Source: Acanthopleura granulata
Lineage: Eukaryota; Mollusca; Polyplacophora; Chitonida; Chitonidae
Assembly: GCA_016165875.1 (NCBI GenBank)
Contig: JABBOT010000080.1
Coordinates: 12,692,337 to 12,756,336, forward strand
Length of the DNA stretch: 64,000 bases
Reading direction: 5' to 3'
The notes below the pieces were generated by a model. The model was not told the origin of the DNA and searched no databases. It worked only from the letters and a program-made list of their open reading frames with translations. Position 1 is the stretch's first letter; every line of letters starts with the position of its first letter. Position numbers and translations under genes: made by a program. Shown one piece after another: positions 33,773-47,099 of the stretch.

Positions 33773-36700
33773 GTGTGGTGGAACCCCGGATTTGTTGGAT
33801 GACAAAGCCGGACAGTGCGGAAGAATCTCTGGGACTGGAATACCTGACTGACCTCTCCGAGCTCATCATCCACCAAGAGGTCAAACTGGTTGAAAGTGAG
33901 GCTTACGTCGTGTGACGGATTAATTCTGTTGCCTGTTGCTAGACATTTTTTTCAGTTTGGGGTGTTGGCATGATTGTCTTTGCAAAGTTGTTGTACTTTA
34001 GTATTATCCTCTCGTGGGTCTACATGTCTGTTTGTAGTCTCCACCATCCGGGTTCTTTGTAAGGAGCCGGAGGTGGCAAATAACATTCGGTTAAGCGGGA
34101 GAACTGCTGATTTTTGCAGATTTCAAAAGCTTAATGAAGTGACGGTGCAAGTTAAGCATACAGGACAGTTCCATGATGCTGGGACAAAGTGACATAAGGA
34201 AACCTTTCCTTACACACTTTATACAGTTTTATTGAAGGTATTTGATACAACAACAGACGTTCTTATAAATATATATCTAATGCTGGGTTCAAGCAATCAA
34301 ACGTCATCATTCACTTAGAGCTCCTTGGGTTCACTGGTTCACACGTCTCACTGCGAGCGTTGTTCCCGCTGCCAACTCCCGGCTCCACACCATTGAGATT
34401 GCTGGATCGAATGCACCTCTTGTTAGTTTTACTGATTTGTCATGTACCTCGGTTTATTTCGGTTTTCTAAATTCACAGATCTGAGTGCCGCCGTACAGGT
34501 GATAAATGCTTGAGAACAGCGCTCACATGAATCCAACAAATAAATAAATAAATGAATAAATATATAAACAAGTAAATGAGCGAATAAATAAATATCTCAT
34601 GAAATGCATACTTAATTTCTTGTACAGGTTTGAGCTCAGCAGAGGTAGAGAATACATACCGGATCTGCAATGGTGCAGGGGAACAAGTCTACTATGCACA
34701 GGAAGGTAGCCATACTAAAAAGATACAAATATATAAGTACCAGCTTTTTATGTGTTGTAAACGTAAATGTACAAATAATATAATGCAAGAAATATTTATC
34801 GCTGAACCTCAAGTAAGTAAAGAAAAACATTATTACACATTCTACATTCTACACTGGGTCTATGTTAGCAGATCGACTTCCCACATTAATTCCATTCAGT
34901 CGGCTTTATATTTAACTTTAGGTCTATACAATTGATGACTTAAATCTTACATGCACGTAAAGTGCAGATAAATGTATACTACAAAAATGAAAAATACATT
35001 TCGGTATTATATTGCATGACATCGCATTTGTTTGGTGTTGTGGGCAGAATCTAAAGATACACAGAGGCAATGTTGCGGATCCAACAGGCAGTTTATCATG
35101 CGCATTCGAGACAAACTCGGAATGGTAAGATTTCAGTACCTCATCTGGACAAAGATAAGATGAAAATGAATATGTATACCTGCATATACCTCCTCTGGCT
35201 ATGGCAAATAGTAATTTCTTAAACAAACAAAATGTGCAATCCATGTGCAGTTTCTAGCCAAGGGTTAACGGCCGGATAAATGGTTCTACCTGCCAATAAG
35301 GTCACTGAGCCATGCACCAGGAGTCTTGTGCCAATAACATAATCTCATATATCAATGACACAAAGACTTTACCTGTATAACCTAATTAGAGTTTAAAATA
35401 TTGGCAATGGATACAAGATTGGACTGATCCTAAAATCCACTTTACCCAACTCCCGGTGGCTTCCTCCCCGGTCTTACATGAGAAGGTTCACCAGCAACAT
35501 GCGGATGGCTTTGGATTTCCGCCGGGCTCTGCACGGCTTCCTCCCACCTGAATGCTGGCCGCCGTCGTATAAGTGAAATATTATTGAGTACAGCGTAAAA
35601 CAACAATCAAATAAATAAATAAAAAATCCACTTTCACTCTCTTAACGAGATGAGGTAAAGACGTTGTAATAAATAAAGGAATATTGTCCATTCTTCTTCC
35701 TGTTTTTTTTCTTCACATTTGCAGCGTGTACAGGCCTATATGCAATTACTCAAATATACGAAGTATTGAATTATGTTGAATATGAAAACCAGTATATTGA
35801 ATTAGATTGCCGTTTGACACCACAATATACAACATAGCCATATATGTTGGTTCTCTAACTTCACAGGAAATCATACGTCTAAAGAAGAAGTTCGTATGCT
35901 GTGGAGGAAGTAGCTGTTTTGCTTGTTGCAAAGGTTGCGAGAATTACATAGAGATAGAGGCGCCCGTGGCGATTCAGATTGGTTACATGAAACAAGAGTA
36001 AGTACCTGCATGAGGTTAACGAAGACAGGCCGACGGTGTCCAACACAGAGCATCAGACGATCGAGAAGTCATTCGAACAGACAGACAGACAACATAGAGA
36101 CCATCAGACAGACGGAAACGATCGCAGTCACAGAGAACATAACACAAAGAAGGAATCGGTCGAACTGACTGACATTTAGTCGGACAAAGCATCAGACAGA
36201 CAGGCAGCATCAGTCAGACAGACAGCATCAGACAGACAGACGGCATCAGACAGACAGACAGCAAGAGACAGGCAGACAACATCAGACTGACAGACATCAG
36301 ACAGACAGACAGCAACAGACACACAGACAACATCATCATCAGCTAGATGTTACCACATTTCGGCTAATCATAGAGCAATGGTCTCTAAACATGCTAAATG
36401 ACATAATGCACTATATTGGATATGAACTCATTACACAGGACATCACACTATATGCTACTGAAACACAATAAATCAGGGAAGGAATGTTCTCTTATGCCAC
36501 ATATTATGCCGAATGAGACTATGTCGCAAAAGGTAAGTGCAGTATTGAGCAATCGAAGTAATTTATGTTTTATTTTTGTCATGGCCAGACTTCCTTAAGG
36601 GAATAATAAAAGAAGACAAAACAAGTCTGGTAATGAACACTGTTTGTTACAAGTATATACTTTACAGGTACAGTCTATGCGGGCCTCGTTTCCGAGTCTG

Positions 36701-38137
36701 TGATGTCAGAGACCGTGCCTTGCTGTACGTCCAGGGACCATGTTGCACCTGCCAGTATTTGTGCTGTCCAAGGGACATAGACTTCCAGGTAAGTTGGCAA
36801 AACGCAAGTAGTTTACGTCATCCCGAAGAATCATACAATTTTCTACTCATTATTTCAGAATTTTATTATACCGTTGTCAAGAGTAATAAATCGATGTAAC
36901 AAGAATGCACAACATTTTTGTCCATTTCTACAAATATGTATTATGTGCATCATTGCGAAACAATGGCTTGAGAAAATCTTGAAGTTCGTAGAAAATCATC
37001 TCATTCTTAACGCTCTTAATGTTGCAAGAGTAAAACAGTGTTTAATTTTGACGTCTTATTTCGCAATTCAGGTGCTGGACTCAGAGAAATCGACTACTGT
37101 GGGAAAAATATCTAAAGTGTGGAGCGGACTGGATCAAGAACTGTTTTCTAATGCCGATAATTTTAAAGTTACATGTACGTATGACTGAGTACATATCCCT
37201 TCCAACACTGCCTACACCCAAGAAATAAAACTGCATTTGTCCTACCTTCTCTTTGGCTTCAAAATGCACAAAAATAGGCCGTTAATACAGGTAATTACTT
37301 TTGTGTTTATGCAAATAAATACTATCATAAAAATAACTAATAATTTACATGATTTGGATTGATATACAACACATTCAACTGCTTCACAGTTCGAGCTGCA
37401 TCCTATCTATTGTGTTATATGTACATTTCTATGAAAAATATTTTAAAGAAACTTTTTTCGGTTTAAATAGACTAGTGTATTAATTATCAACTGGCGTTAA
37501 ACGTAAAGGAGCTTTGAGGCGCGCGAAAACATGGATCAGTGAATGGGCATATGTATAGGTGATACAGGTACTTTGTGCTGAATTAACCTTTATCTTTAAA
37601 CAGGGACGTAAACTGTATATGGAGTGTTTTGACGGCTGCTTTACGAATATCGGTTTCGAAGCCTACGGTTTTATTTTAAAGAATGGCCTTAATACAACCC
37701 TTATTTTGTATTTTAGTTCCACAAACGATGGACGTGAAAACCAAAGCCATACTGTTAGGAGTTGTGTTTCTCATAGTAAGTAGTAGTTTTCAGGGAGGCT
37801 AATTTAATCTTTGGAACTCTTGTGTTGAACGCAAGTCTCTAATGGATTCCTGTGAGGCTGTTAGGAGGGCCGTTTATCATAAATGCAACATTTCTATACT
37901 AATTCCTTTTCCTCATTACAGAACTTTAATGACTACAAGACTAATGAATACAGTTATTCGCTGCGCTTATCACAACACTTAACTGAATAGAGTGATTTTC
38001 ATTCGTTCTATCGGGACTTTGAATAGCCGCTCTTCCTTGTTCACGGGCTTCACTCAATGCAACAATTCCCTTTCTTACAGGACTTCATGTTTTTCGAAGA
38101 AAGTCATGACCATAGCCGGACGGAAAGAATTGTTTGA
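33773..38137 (+). CDS. Phospholipid scramblase (PLSCR family), 5' partial
   Basis: Exons are 33773-33895, 34628-34705, 35048-35124, 35867-35997, 36668-36788, 37072-37174, 37717-37775 and 38081-38137 (TGA). All are GT-AG and phase-consistent, giving about 249 residues. The order of motifs is that of the scramblase domain: GLEYLTDLSELIIHQEVKL, RICNGAGEQVYYAQE, QCCGSNRQFIMRI, the cysteine cluster CCGGSSCFACCKGC, IEIEAPVAIQIGYMKQ, GPRFRVCDV, GPCCTCQYLCC, VGKISKVWSG, NADNFKVTFPQTMD and the C-terminal membrane segment AILLGVVFLIDFMFFEE. Family members are membrane proteins tied to Ca2+-driven lipid scrambling and signalling; the cysteines are the usual palmitoylation site. GKISKVWSGL resembles the importin-binding segment of PLSCR1 (GKISKHWTGI). 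The calcium-loop positions 1 and 12, acidic in PLSCR1 (DADNFGIQFPLD), are N and T here. The nearest + strand AATAAA noted downstream is at 39239-39244. Confidence 0.93.
35451..35625 (+). mobile_element. SINE copy, 5' truncated
   Basis: Begins tcccggtggcttcctccccg, continues caacatgcggatggct, gctggccgccgtcgtataag, tgaaatattattgagtac and ends caatcaaataaataaataaa. It lies in the scramblase intron between 35124 and 35867. Confidence 0.85.
36078..36330. repeat. CAGA-based minisatellite in scramblase intron
   Basis: Imperfect CAGACAGACAG blocks are broken by CATCAG or CAACAT interruptions. The array begins about 80 bp after the exon ending at 35997. The irregular higher unit (cagacagacagcatcaga) suggests slippage of a longer repeat. 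Confidence 0.9.
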
Positions 38138-41100
38138 CCGGAAACAGACTTGATATAGTTACGATCCACACGACATCAGAAGAATATACTCAACAGTTTT
38201 CAAACACTTTTTGAGTGGATTCTATTTTATTTACGTAACGGACAATGCCTTTTTCAACAATTCACCCTGGTATGTAATTTAGGAAACAAGGATTTGCATT
38301 GGAGCAAATGACGAGTCAAGTGGGATACGGATGATCATTGAAGGGTCCCTGCAGAGGTTAAGCTCTCCTTGAATAAGACGATGACTGCAAAACTTTCAGA
38401 AGGTAACAGTGGACTTGTACTGGGTAACAGAACTCTTCAAGGATGTCAAGATCTTCAAGGATATAGATTGGGCCTGAGGGCTGCGACATACAGCTGTAAA
38501 TCGACGGTTAGCCTTTCCTTGGCGCTTTTATTTAAATGTATGCAAAACAAGGGTTTTAATCCACAGCCTCGTCAGGCCCACATTGTAGAGCTTTTATGTC
38601 CGTTCCAGACGAAATACACTCTTGGGGCCTTATACCACCCCAAAAAGGGATTTGCTGGGTCTTTACAAGGATATGGAGCAGGTGTCACAGATTCCCTGGA
38701 GCAAAGGTATAAGCTTGGTCTCTAAACACTCTCTTATCGCACAACCCAGAAACGCCATACTTACAAAACCTGCATGTTTTGCGGTGTGTTTTCTTTTCCG
38801 GTGCCAGTCACTTTTCGCTGGCTTTTATGGCATTATCTGGTTATAAACTGCAACCTGCAAAACGTTTCCAGAAAAATTTAATGTTGACATGACCTAGAGC
38901 CATAAGGCTGATACTAAAAGCAACCCAGCGGGTACTTTTAATGTACAGCATACCATTGATTGTTACAACATTCATCAGGCAAAAATGTATCTTCAGACAT
39001 GTAATACCTCCAGGAATTTCTCATTAGATCTGCCAAAGCTTACTTTAACTCTCATCATATGAAAAAAACGCTTCTCCAAGATCAATCATTTTAATCGTAT
39101 TTTTGATTTTCTTTAATGCCCGTATTCAAAAATATTTTACTTATAGGACGGCTGTACATGTCTGATATGATAAAAATGTTCTGCAGTGTGAAATATTTTT
39201 TCTCGGAAATCCGAGTTATTTATTGGCCATTTATTGACAATAAAAAGGGCAAAACAGCGTGGCCAGAAATTCAATAAGTTTATGGAATTTCATAAAACCG
39301 TCATAATATTGAATATTGGCCTATATATGACCGATCATACATGTGCAACTTTTTGCTTGTATATAGCGGTGTGGAATGAAGAGAGATTGGTGGTTTAACG
39401 TTTGTCAGAATTGGTTTATGAAGTACATCAAGGCGAGGGCAGACAACCCTTCCTGGCAAACGACAGTTGACAGCCTTTACTTGTCACGGGATGAGCTTAA
39501 AGTGCTAACAATACTTGTCACCCCAGGATCACGAAGATGTCTCACACTTGCGTTACACTTAGTCTTAACGTGCGGTATCTTTTCAGAATTTAGATTTATT
39601 TATTTATTTGATTGGGATGCTATTACGTGCTCAGAAATATTTCACGTATAAGACGGCGACCAGTATTACAGTAGGAGGAAATTGGACAGAGCCGGGGGAA
39701 AACCCACGACCACCAGCAGGTTGCTGGCAGACCTTGTCACTTACAGCGGGAGAGGGAGCCAACATGAGATAGACTTGAACTCACAGAGGCCACATTGGTT
39801 AGAGGCACTTGGGTCATTAAGCTGTGCTAGTCCGCTAATCACCCCGGCAACCTTGGCACCCTGAACTTAGATTTAAGCTTCAACGATAGTCTTCATCTTT
39901 GTCATAAAGGTCTATGGCAACTCTCGTTATTAAAATATAATTTGTTCAGGTGAGTCACAAGTAAGACAAAGTCTAATTTAAATCTATGACAGCCTCGTGA
40001 TCCCGGGGCATGGCTTTACTTTGGGTGTAATGAAGGGCTAAGCACTTAGTACGATAAATGAAACATATTGTTTGTGAACCTCCAGTTCCTACAATTCCCA
40101 TTTTGTATAAAAAAAAAAAAACGTAAGTGCTAAAGATAGCTTAAGTAATTTATATGTGCCGATCGTGTAACTGTCTGTTTAAAATCGTAATGGCTAGTTT
40201 AATTGGTGACCAAAATCTTTCCCACAATAACTTAAATGCAATTTAGAGTATAGGAAATGGGAGAATGTTCCTCGTTCGGAAAAGTGTAATTTTTATTTTC
40301 TTTCCTAGGCACTCTGGAGTTAATATCCTTTAGGCGTCTTGTGAGTGTCATAAACTGTGTTACCGTGAAACTTCGTGGATAAGGAAAGAAATAATAATCT
40401 TTTCTATGTTTTCCATTTCCTGTTATATGATGGCAGTAAAAAGACAAGAAAGATTTTTGATGGCGTATTTGGTGAGAAGAGCAATCTGTACGACGAAATG
40501 GAATCCATTCTTTTCATGAAAATCTTTAAAAGATGTTGTCGCCATGGGAATAGAACGCCCTTTATGAGAGGAATAATTCAACAGCTTAAGGGGAGCACTG
40601 GCTTTATCACATCTCCTAAATCCTGGCTCTCAAGTTTCTTCAGCTAAGCATGGCTCAATGAAGGCGGTCAGATATGACGATCAAGGCTAGGCGTGTTGTA
40701 GCTCAATGGTGATCCGTTGTAGCGCCTAAGGTAATTCGAGTCAAAAGCTACATGGTCTAATGGTCATTGCTGGGGATACCGTTCGTGTAATGGGAAGTCC
40801 CGTTTTTCTTCGTGAAATTTCTTCAAGATGATATAGGACAACAACGTGAACACATGCGCCGTTTTTCAGGAAATTGCTTGAAATTGGCTTAGCGGTGACG
40901 ACATGTTGGCCAACTAGTAACGTCTAATATTCCTGTATTACATGAGAACAACGGTCAATTCGGTTTGGAATCGAGTGGCCGTAATTGGACAATAAAAGAG
41001 ACTTTACGATGACCATTTTATGCGCTTTATTTTTCGCTGCCGGATCCGGGTGTCGACAAGCTTGTTTAGTTTTGGTGACCAGCTATAGCAGATTTCTAAC

Positions 41101-42900
41101 ATTCTTTCATGTCGTTAAATCATGGTAGGTTGAAATCCTTTGAGATTTGTTCCATAAATTCATAATTAAATGAAACTTCGAGTTCAGTTTACTCTAAGAT
41201 TACTAGTGGCAATGGAATAATCCTACAGCAGTTCTAAGATGTTGTATGATTATTATTGTTAATTACAGAGCTAAAAATAATTCAGTACAATAGAACAGGC
41301 CATAAATGTTTTATTTAAATGCCATCGCTGCTCTAGATTTACTCTCTGTTCTTCATATACCATGCTCTATGGTCTTATATACCAGTACAATAGAATGTAC
41401 CGCGATGTTAAGTTATGCCCCCTTGACTATAGTCCACCTAGTAATGCTTATGACACTGCTGATCAGCAAAATCCATCTGATAACATGAAACGGAATATTA
41501 ATGAAACTATTAATAAGAAACTTATCGACTTTGCTCGAAATCAATGGCCACCTGTCAAATTTATTCCCCAAATACTACTGAAAGGTCAGATTTTAAACCG
41601 AAGGTAGCCAGGCAGAAAATGCTGTCTTTCTATTTTCAAAAAAATGTTTTGAAATATGTTGGGATCAATAAGAGGAATCCTTGCTGTTCAATCCGTATAC
41701 AACAAGTTTTTCATCACTCAGATCGTGTGTTTGAATCCGGTTACCCCTGGCCTCGCTGTGGCGTTACGTCAAGGAGTGCCCAAAGCAAAGTATAGATTGT
41801 TTCCCCGAGGTTTCGTGGTTTTCTCCTGTTTTCACCTGAACAGGTTGCACGGTTTGTCGGTCATTTGAAGAGGTGCAGTCAGACAGTTGGCGATGTGCTT
41901 TAGTTTTCTTCAGTCCTCAAGATTCTGCTGGTTTACTATGGGGCCCCGAGACTTGGTAATTTCATGAGAATAAATGTGATGAAAAAACACCCTTTTGAGT
42001 AATTCTGGGCCAGTGAGTTCTAATAAATCGTAATAAATATCATTACTGCAACTTTTTACGAACTTCCGTTTCGGATATGGGGATTGGTACATCTAATTTA
42101 CTTAATTACACGAACAACTGGAATATAACCCTAGATGATAACGGATGGTTACATTTATATTTCCTTCCGGGCAAACCCGTCCACCATTACATGTTAGTGA
42201 AATATTCCTGAGCTTCCCGTTATCAATCCACTAGTTAATCCATTACCCATCCACCCATCCACCCATCCATCTGTAAATCACTTAATAAATTAAAAGAGGA
42301 AATGTCATTGATTTGAAGTATTTTTGTTGAGAGAATTCGCAATGTCCACAATATCGTGAAGTTCACAAACATTTCAGTTTATCTATACTGTAGTTTGAAT
42401 AATTGCGAATTTCCATTACGTCTCTTGTTTGGAGAATTCGAAATGCATCCCAGACTTCCATACACAGAGGACTCGCAGTCGTTACGTCAATTGACATTTG
42501 CACAAAATTTCGATTGTCAGTATACTTCGGAGTAGTTTGGGCTTACAGCTAACACGTGTTGTGTAAAAATGCTCTTGTGGAATGAATCTTTCCATAAAAT
42601 CAATGAATGTGAAAAAGTTCTAATGCAACAAACTGTCCAAGACTAGAGAAGTTCTGAACAACGCAGATTCTAACATAACAATAGTCGAACACATTAAATG
42701 ATCTAAGTTTGTAACACATGTACAACCAATCCATTGCCTAGTGCATTGCGTTTACAATAGGGCTAGTGCAGACTGTATGATGAACTCACCAAAGTTGTGC
42801 AAATCATTCTGTTGGTAGAGTAGAAATGTTAAAAAAAAACGCGGAAAGTTTGCTTTTCTTTACAACAAGGCATCAGCTAATTGCTAATGTCAGGCGAAGA
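38138..42900. other. Scramblase 3' flank and gene-poor stretch
   Basis: No recognised genes. ORFs at 38369-38725 and 40375-40647 have no identifiable domain; the latter ends GFITSPKSWLSSFFS and has an acceptor-like ggcag inside it, but no partner exon was found. SINE pieces occur at 39115-39150 and 39593-39852. The stretch near 40690-40790 has tRNA-like words (tagctcaatggtg, tggtctaatggtcat) without a complete cloverleaf. Confidence 0.4.
39593..39852 (-). mobile_element. tRNA-derived SINE, near full length, reverse
   Basis: On the + strand it starts tttatttatttatttgattg, then tgctcagaaatatttcacgt and ataagacggcgaccag. It continues caggttgctggcagacc and cttgaactcacag and finishes at the head gtgctagtccgctaatcac. 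All family segments are present in reverse order. Confidence 0.85.
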
Positions 42901-43251
42901 CTGGCATGAACATCTGGTTCATCGGGGGTAACTGCTGTGGGGAATTCAGTCTTGTGTTTTACTCGGTGCGAGGTACAGTAACAGATCTATCATACTGGTT
43001 CTATCAAATGGCTCGCTCTGTTTTATACATTATCTTCAGATGACGATGGTTGACTCGCAGGTGACTTCCTCCAACCCAAGATAAATCTGGAAGTTAAAAA
43101 GAATGCTCTCCACAGCTATACTGTTTTAAGGGAGGTCATCAAGTCGTTTTTCAATGCTGTTGAAGTCTGCTAGAGGATACTTTATGCACGATGAGGTGCA
43201 ATGACGAACTGGATATCAAAAGATATTCGATGATGTTCCACTGTGATCTTA

Positions 43252-43360
43252 CGTGGGAAGATCTGTCAGAAGATCTGTTGAGGGTCGTGGTTATCCCACC
43301 GTGTTCTGGCCGATTTCTTCCCACCATAACGGTAGCCGCATTTGACAGCCAATATTCTTG
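43252..43360 (+). mobile_element. SINE body fragment
   Basis: Reads cgtgggaagatctgtcagaa, gtcgtggttatcccacc and tttcttcccaccataacgg. Both ends of the SINE are lost. A related fragment occupies the matching place in M3 (about 50325-50362). Confidence 0.65.
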
Positions 43361-43609
43361 GAAAATAATGTCATCACGAACACCATTAACCACGGCCAGA
43401 TTGACAAATTTAAGTTAATTCGCCAGTTTAAATGTCAGAAGAAACATACATTTTATCTCTTCAGCAAATCATGATACTTTATCTCTAACTATATACCCAT
43501 CACTGCATATCTTCAGCTATCACACCCGCTCGTTCTGTTTTACACATGTTATCTTTGAACGACGCCAGTTCTCCGGTTGAAAATATCAGGGCGATTTCGT
43601 CCTACAGAA

Positions 43610-43755
43610 AACGTGGGGATGGTTGTTGGATTTCCCCGGCTTCTGCCTGAATCCTCCCATCATAATGTTGACCGCCGTCGCATAAGTATTCTTGATTATT
43701 CTTGAAATATTCTTGATTGTGGTATAAACTATCAGTCAAATAAATAAAAAAATAA
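43610..43755 (+). mobile_element. SINE 3' half
   Basis: Reads gtggggatggttgttggat, ctcccatcataatgttgac, gaaatattcttgattgtgg and cagtcaaataaataaa. The matching SINE at 51190-51321 suggests the insertion predates the duplication of the surrounding domain. Confidence 0.7.
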
Positions 43756-46700
43756 ATTCCTCTCTTTCGAGATGAATCCATTTGAATCAATTCACCAAGA
43801 TTTAATGTGAGGCAATGGGTGGAGCAGAGAATAGGTTACAGCAGTTTCTGGAAAGACATCAAAATAGATCCTTTCCACTGTCTACAGGCTATCCTCCTCC
43901 TTTGCGGACAAAACCCGCATCGCATTTGCTAGTTGGGAACATGCTACAATCATGCAAACCCTTCGGTTATCAATACGTAGCCACGACAACATGGACGAAT
44001 TGAAATTTAACTATCATTGTAACTGTCGTAGTTTATAAACTTTTAATCTTTCATTGGAAATTCTGATACTTACCATATACATATGGTACCTTATCGCTTC
44101 AGCTCGCGTCATAGTGGTATTGAATCTGGATTCTGAACAATATTTTCGCCGATGTAAACCTCGTCTTTTGATAGCGCCTGAGAGTTACTGCATAAAATGT
44201 ATACAGCATTCATTAAAACAGATTCTCAAGACAGGAAAAAATGATGCATCCATTCGGTGTTTGATAGAAGTTAAGTACAGCAGTCGATCTCTTAGAAAGG
44301 TTTACGCAGTGTATAGGCCCACCAGGACATCCAGTGGTGCACCTTCAATGCATTTTCGGTACAAGTCCCAACACAGACATAGAATCACTGGACTACCAGT
44401 CATTCATGACGCATGTGCATGTGATTTTCGTGTGCAAGCAAAATGAAAACAGTCATGCATTTAGTCTAATCGTTCTTTAGCAGAGGTAATCTTTATGCCG
44501 AAGAATCAATAACATCTTGTGAATGATGGAAACTCTGCCCCACATTGCTTTATATGAAATAGGCGAGAGGCGAATTGAGATTGATCGGTAATAGCATACT
44601 TCCAGGTACATTCTTTTCCAAGTCTTCTTACTAAGCTGATTCGTGGAATGTTGTTACGTAACAGCATCACATCTGATTCCAACACTTGAATCTTGAAACC
44701 TAGTACATGAATGTCACTTAGGGCAAGTCCCCTGAGCTTTCGTCTATTAAAAAACGGCAAATTTGCCGTCCCATAATGTCGTTTAAATTGATTATCACGA
44801 ACTATCCTCAGAACATCTCAATGTTTTTGGGTGTGCTGACAAACATCATACGAGCTACTTTATGAACGCTTGTAATTTTTTAGCTAGCTAAAGCTCTCAA
44901 GGTAGTCCCGTTATTTTAATCCCATTCCGAACTGTTCAGCTCCGGTATTCCCTCAAACTTTTTTTTTATCTTTCTTTAAATATTTTATTTATGAACAGTG
45001 TTCCTATAATAACTCGCCTATTCTGCAGCAGGTTTAATTACATACTGGATTAGATGCCATGAAAGCGAAGGTATCAGTGCAATCTTGTTGATTGGCCAGA
45101 TGCTTCATGCAAATCCAAATTGTTTGCACCTCAGTCCCAAAACACGACAGAGCTAAATCATTAAAATGTCCTGCACAAAATGTCATCATTTTCCATTTTG
45201 CTAAATGATGGTTGAATCCTGGCAATTAGAAATCGAAACCACGAATATAAAAGATATTGGATCCATTAAAAAACGAAAGACAAGCCCTCTATTAGCATTC
45301 AAGCATCCTTACCCCAAATGTTTTTGTATTCTCCTGGAAGATGAATAGCTACTTGTAACCATGTAAAAATGCAGATTGTTCCGAAAACTCTATACGTGGG
45401 TTTGTTATTGGGGAACGTGCGAGAAGAAGAAATCCTTTGGACCACATTTTGATGTCTTTCATTGGGTGGAACAGATTATGCGGCTGGCCGTCAATTGTCT
45501 GGCTGTCAAAAGTGGTAATGATAACCACTCCAAACTTAGGAAAGTCTACATACAGAATATGATTTGGATTTTAAAAAAAAACGCCGATTATGACGAGAGT
45601 TCTTTATGTGACTTTGTTATATACATGGCTACATTTTGAAGTTTGTCAATGGGTGGAACAGATTATGTGGCTGGTCGTTGTTTTTATTTACACGTGACGT
45701 ACAAAAACCGACCAATGACCATGGGGGATCGGGAAGCTGAACAATAACATGGCAACCACCATTTACTGACATTGGAATAAACACGATGGCGTACAGATTT
45801 AGATAAGATATGCTCTTGGTTACTACGAATGTTATTACAGAACTTTTAGATGAACAGAACTCGAGCTGGCATTTTTATACAGACCAAGTGCATACTTTTT
45901 ATTGAAGACTTTCTTCTTCCACTTTAAACTCAACCCCTGGCATTTCATTGGGTCATTAGATACTTTGCATGATTCTGGATGCCACATCACGCAATCAATT
46001 AAGGACTCAAAACGCCCCACACTAAACCCACCATCAGGGTCTTTCGTGGATTAAGGTTGAACAATTAAGCTGAGCTGCGGAAAATCCCATTAAACTTAAA
46101 TTGATTTTCTTGATGATAAATTATAGAAACTATTGAAATACGTAGCCACGATACAACAGCGTTACCATTACCTAAGTTTCAGACAGGGTAATTTATGTGC
46201 CTATGTGGTCGACGAAATGCATAACAGCAGTTTGTTTATCATGTAACATTATTACACTATCTGCATTGGTTATGTAGACATTTTGTCTGCAATTCAAGTA
46301 AACCATCAAAGTGGAAACAAAGGTCACTCAAGGTCATATACATGCTTTAAATCTCCTTCCTCAATGTTGATCCAACGTTATAAGAATTAAAAAAACCCAT
46401 TGAAATTCTATTTGCGTGTAGTCACCGTCGTAAAATTTTCAGGAAGTAATTCTTGCGCGCTGTTAACGGGAAATAAGACACACTCCACGTTCTGAACAAA
46501 TTGTTAACAAATAATGGAAAAGGGTCACCAGGGACTGGCCAAATTTCATCACATGCCTGACAGGTATCAAGTATTTTCTAGACGAGATGCGTAAATTGAT
46601 ATTGTTTCAATTAGTTGACGTCTTATTTTATCCACAAAGTTTCCATCATCGTTACATGTGTCACCATGTATTTTTGCTTTGATGGATTGCATCACTATGA

Positions 46701-47099
46701 CTTCTGTGAAATGAATAGATGTGAAGACAGTATGTCCTTTCTGCCTCTCAAAATAAAACAATAGCAAACGACACCATCGCGTCTACACACTACGCCACCA
46801 CATTGGAATTGGCTCAGTGAAGAGTGACTTCTGGCAATCGAAGGTCTCAACTACGAACCAGAGCGGCTATTTAATTAAAGGAAATGTGACGAAAGCGTCT
46901 TTACTTCTATTCGGGTGCCCTTGTTTACAATGCTTGCTTTTTTTTTATTTTGCTGGAAGATTAATTATTTCTGTTTCATTTGTAATTTTAACGTGGATAA
47001 ATTGGATAAAAATGGACGACTATTGTGTGTAAAAATTAAATACATTGTTATAGATGATACATACTTTACATTACTTATATGACAAGGCCTCGGCATAAT

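Larger units (their letters stand above)
42900..46860. repeat. Decayed repeat domain, unit M1
   Basis: Aligns in order with 50.1-52.75 kb plus 54.39-56.04 kb. Shared words: gttttaagggaggtcatcaa (43120/50124), tttaaatgtca with cagcaaatcatga (43428/50573), gattgatcggtaatagcat, aaaacacgacagagctaaat, tattctcctggaagatgaat, cgaaaactctaNacg, cacatgcctgac and gtgaagagtgacttctggca. The frames in the two copies are broken differently, so coding is unlikely. Two SINE pieces (43252-43360 and 43610-43755) lie in this unit. Confidence 0.75.

Noticed and set aside
38369..38725. 118-codon ORF after the scramblase
   Set aside because: Downstream of the scramblase stop, no domain, no splice support; probably UTR.
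40690..40790. tRNA-like words (tagctcaatgg, tggtctaatggtcat)
   Set aside because: No complete cloverleaf could be formed; at most an old tRNA-derived fragment.
44054..44446. 130-codon ORF
   Set aside because: Lies in a decayed repeat unit; the aligned copy at 51.7-51.99 kb is broken by stops and indels.
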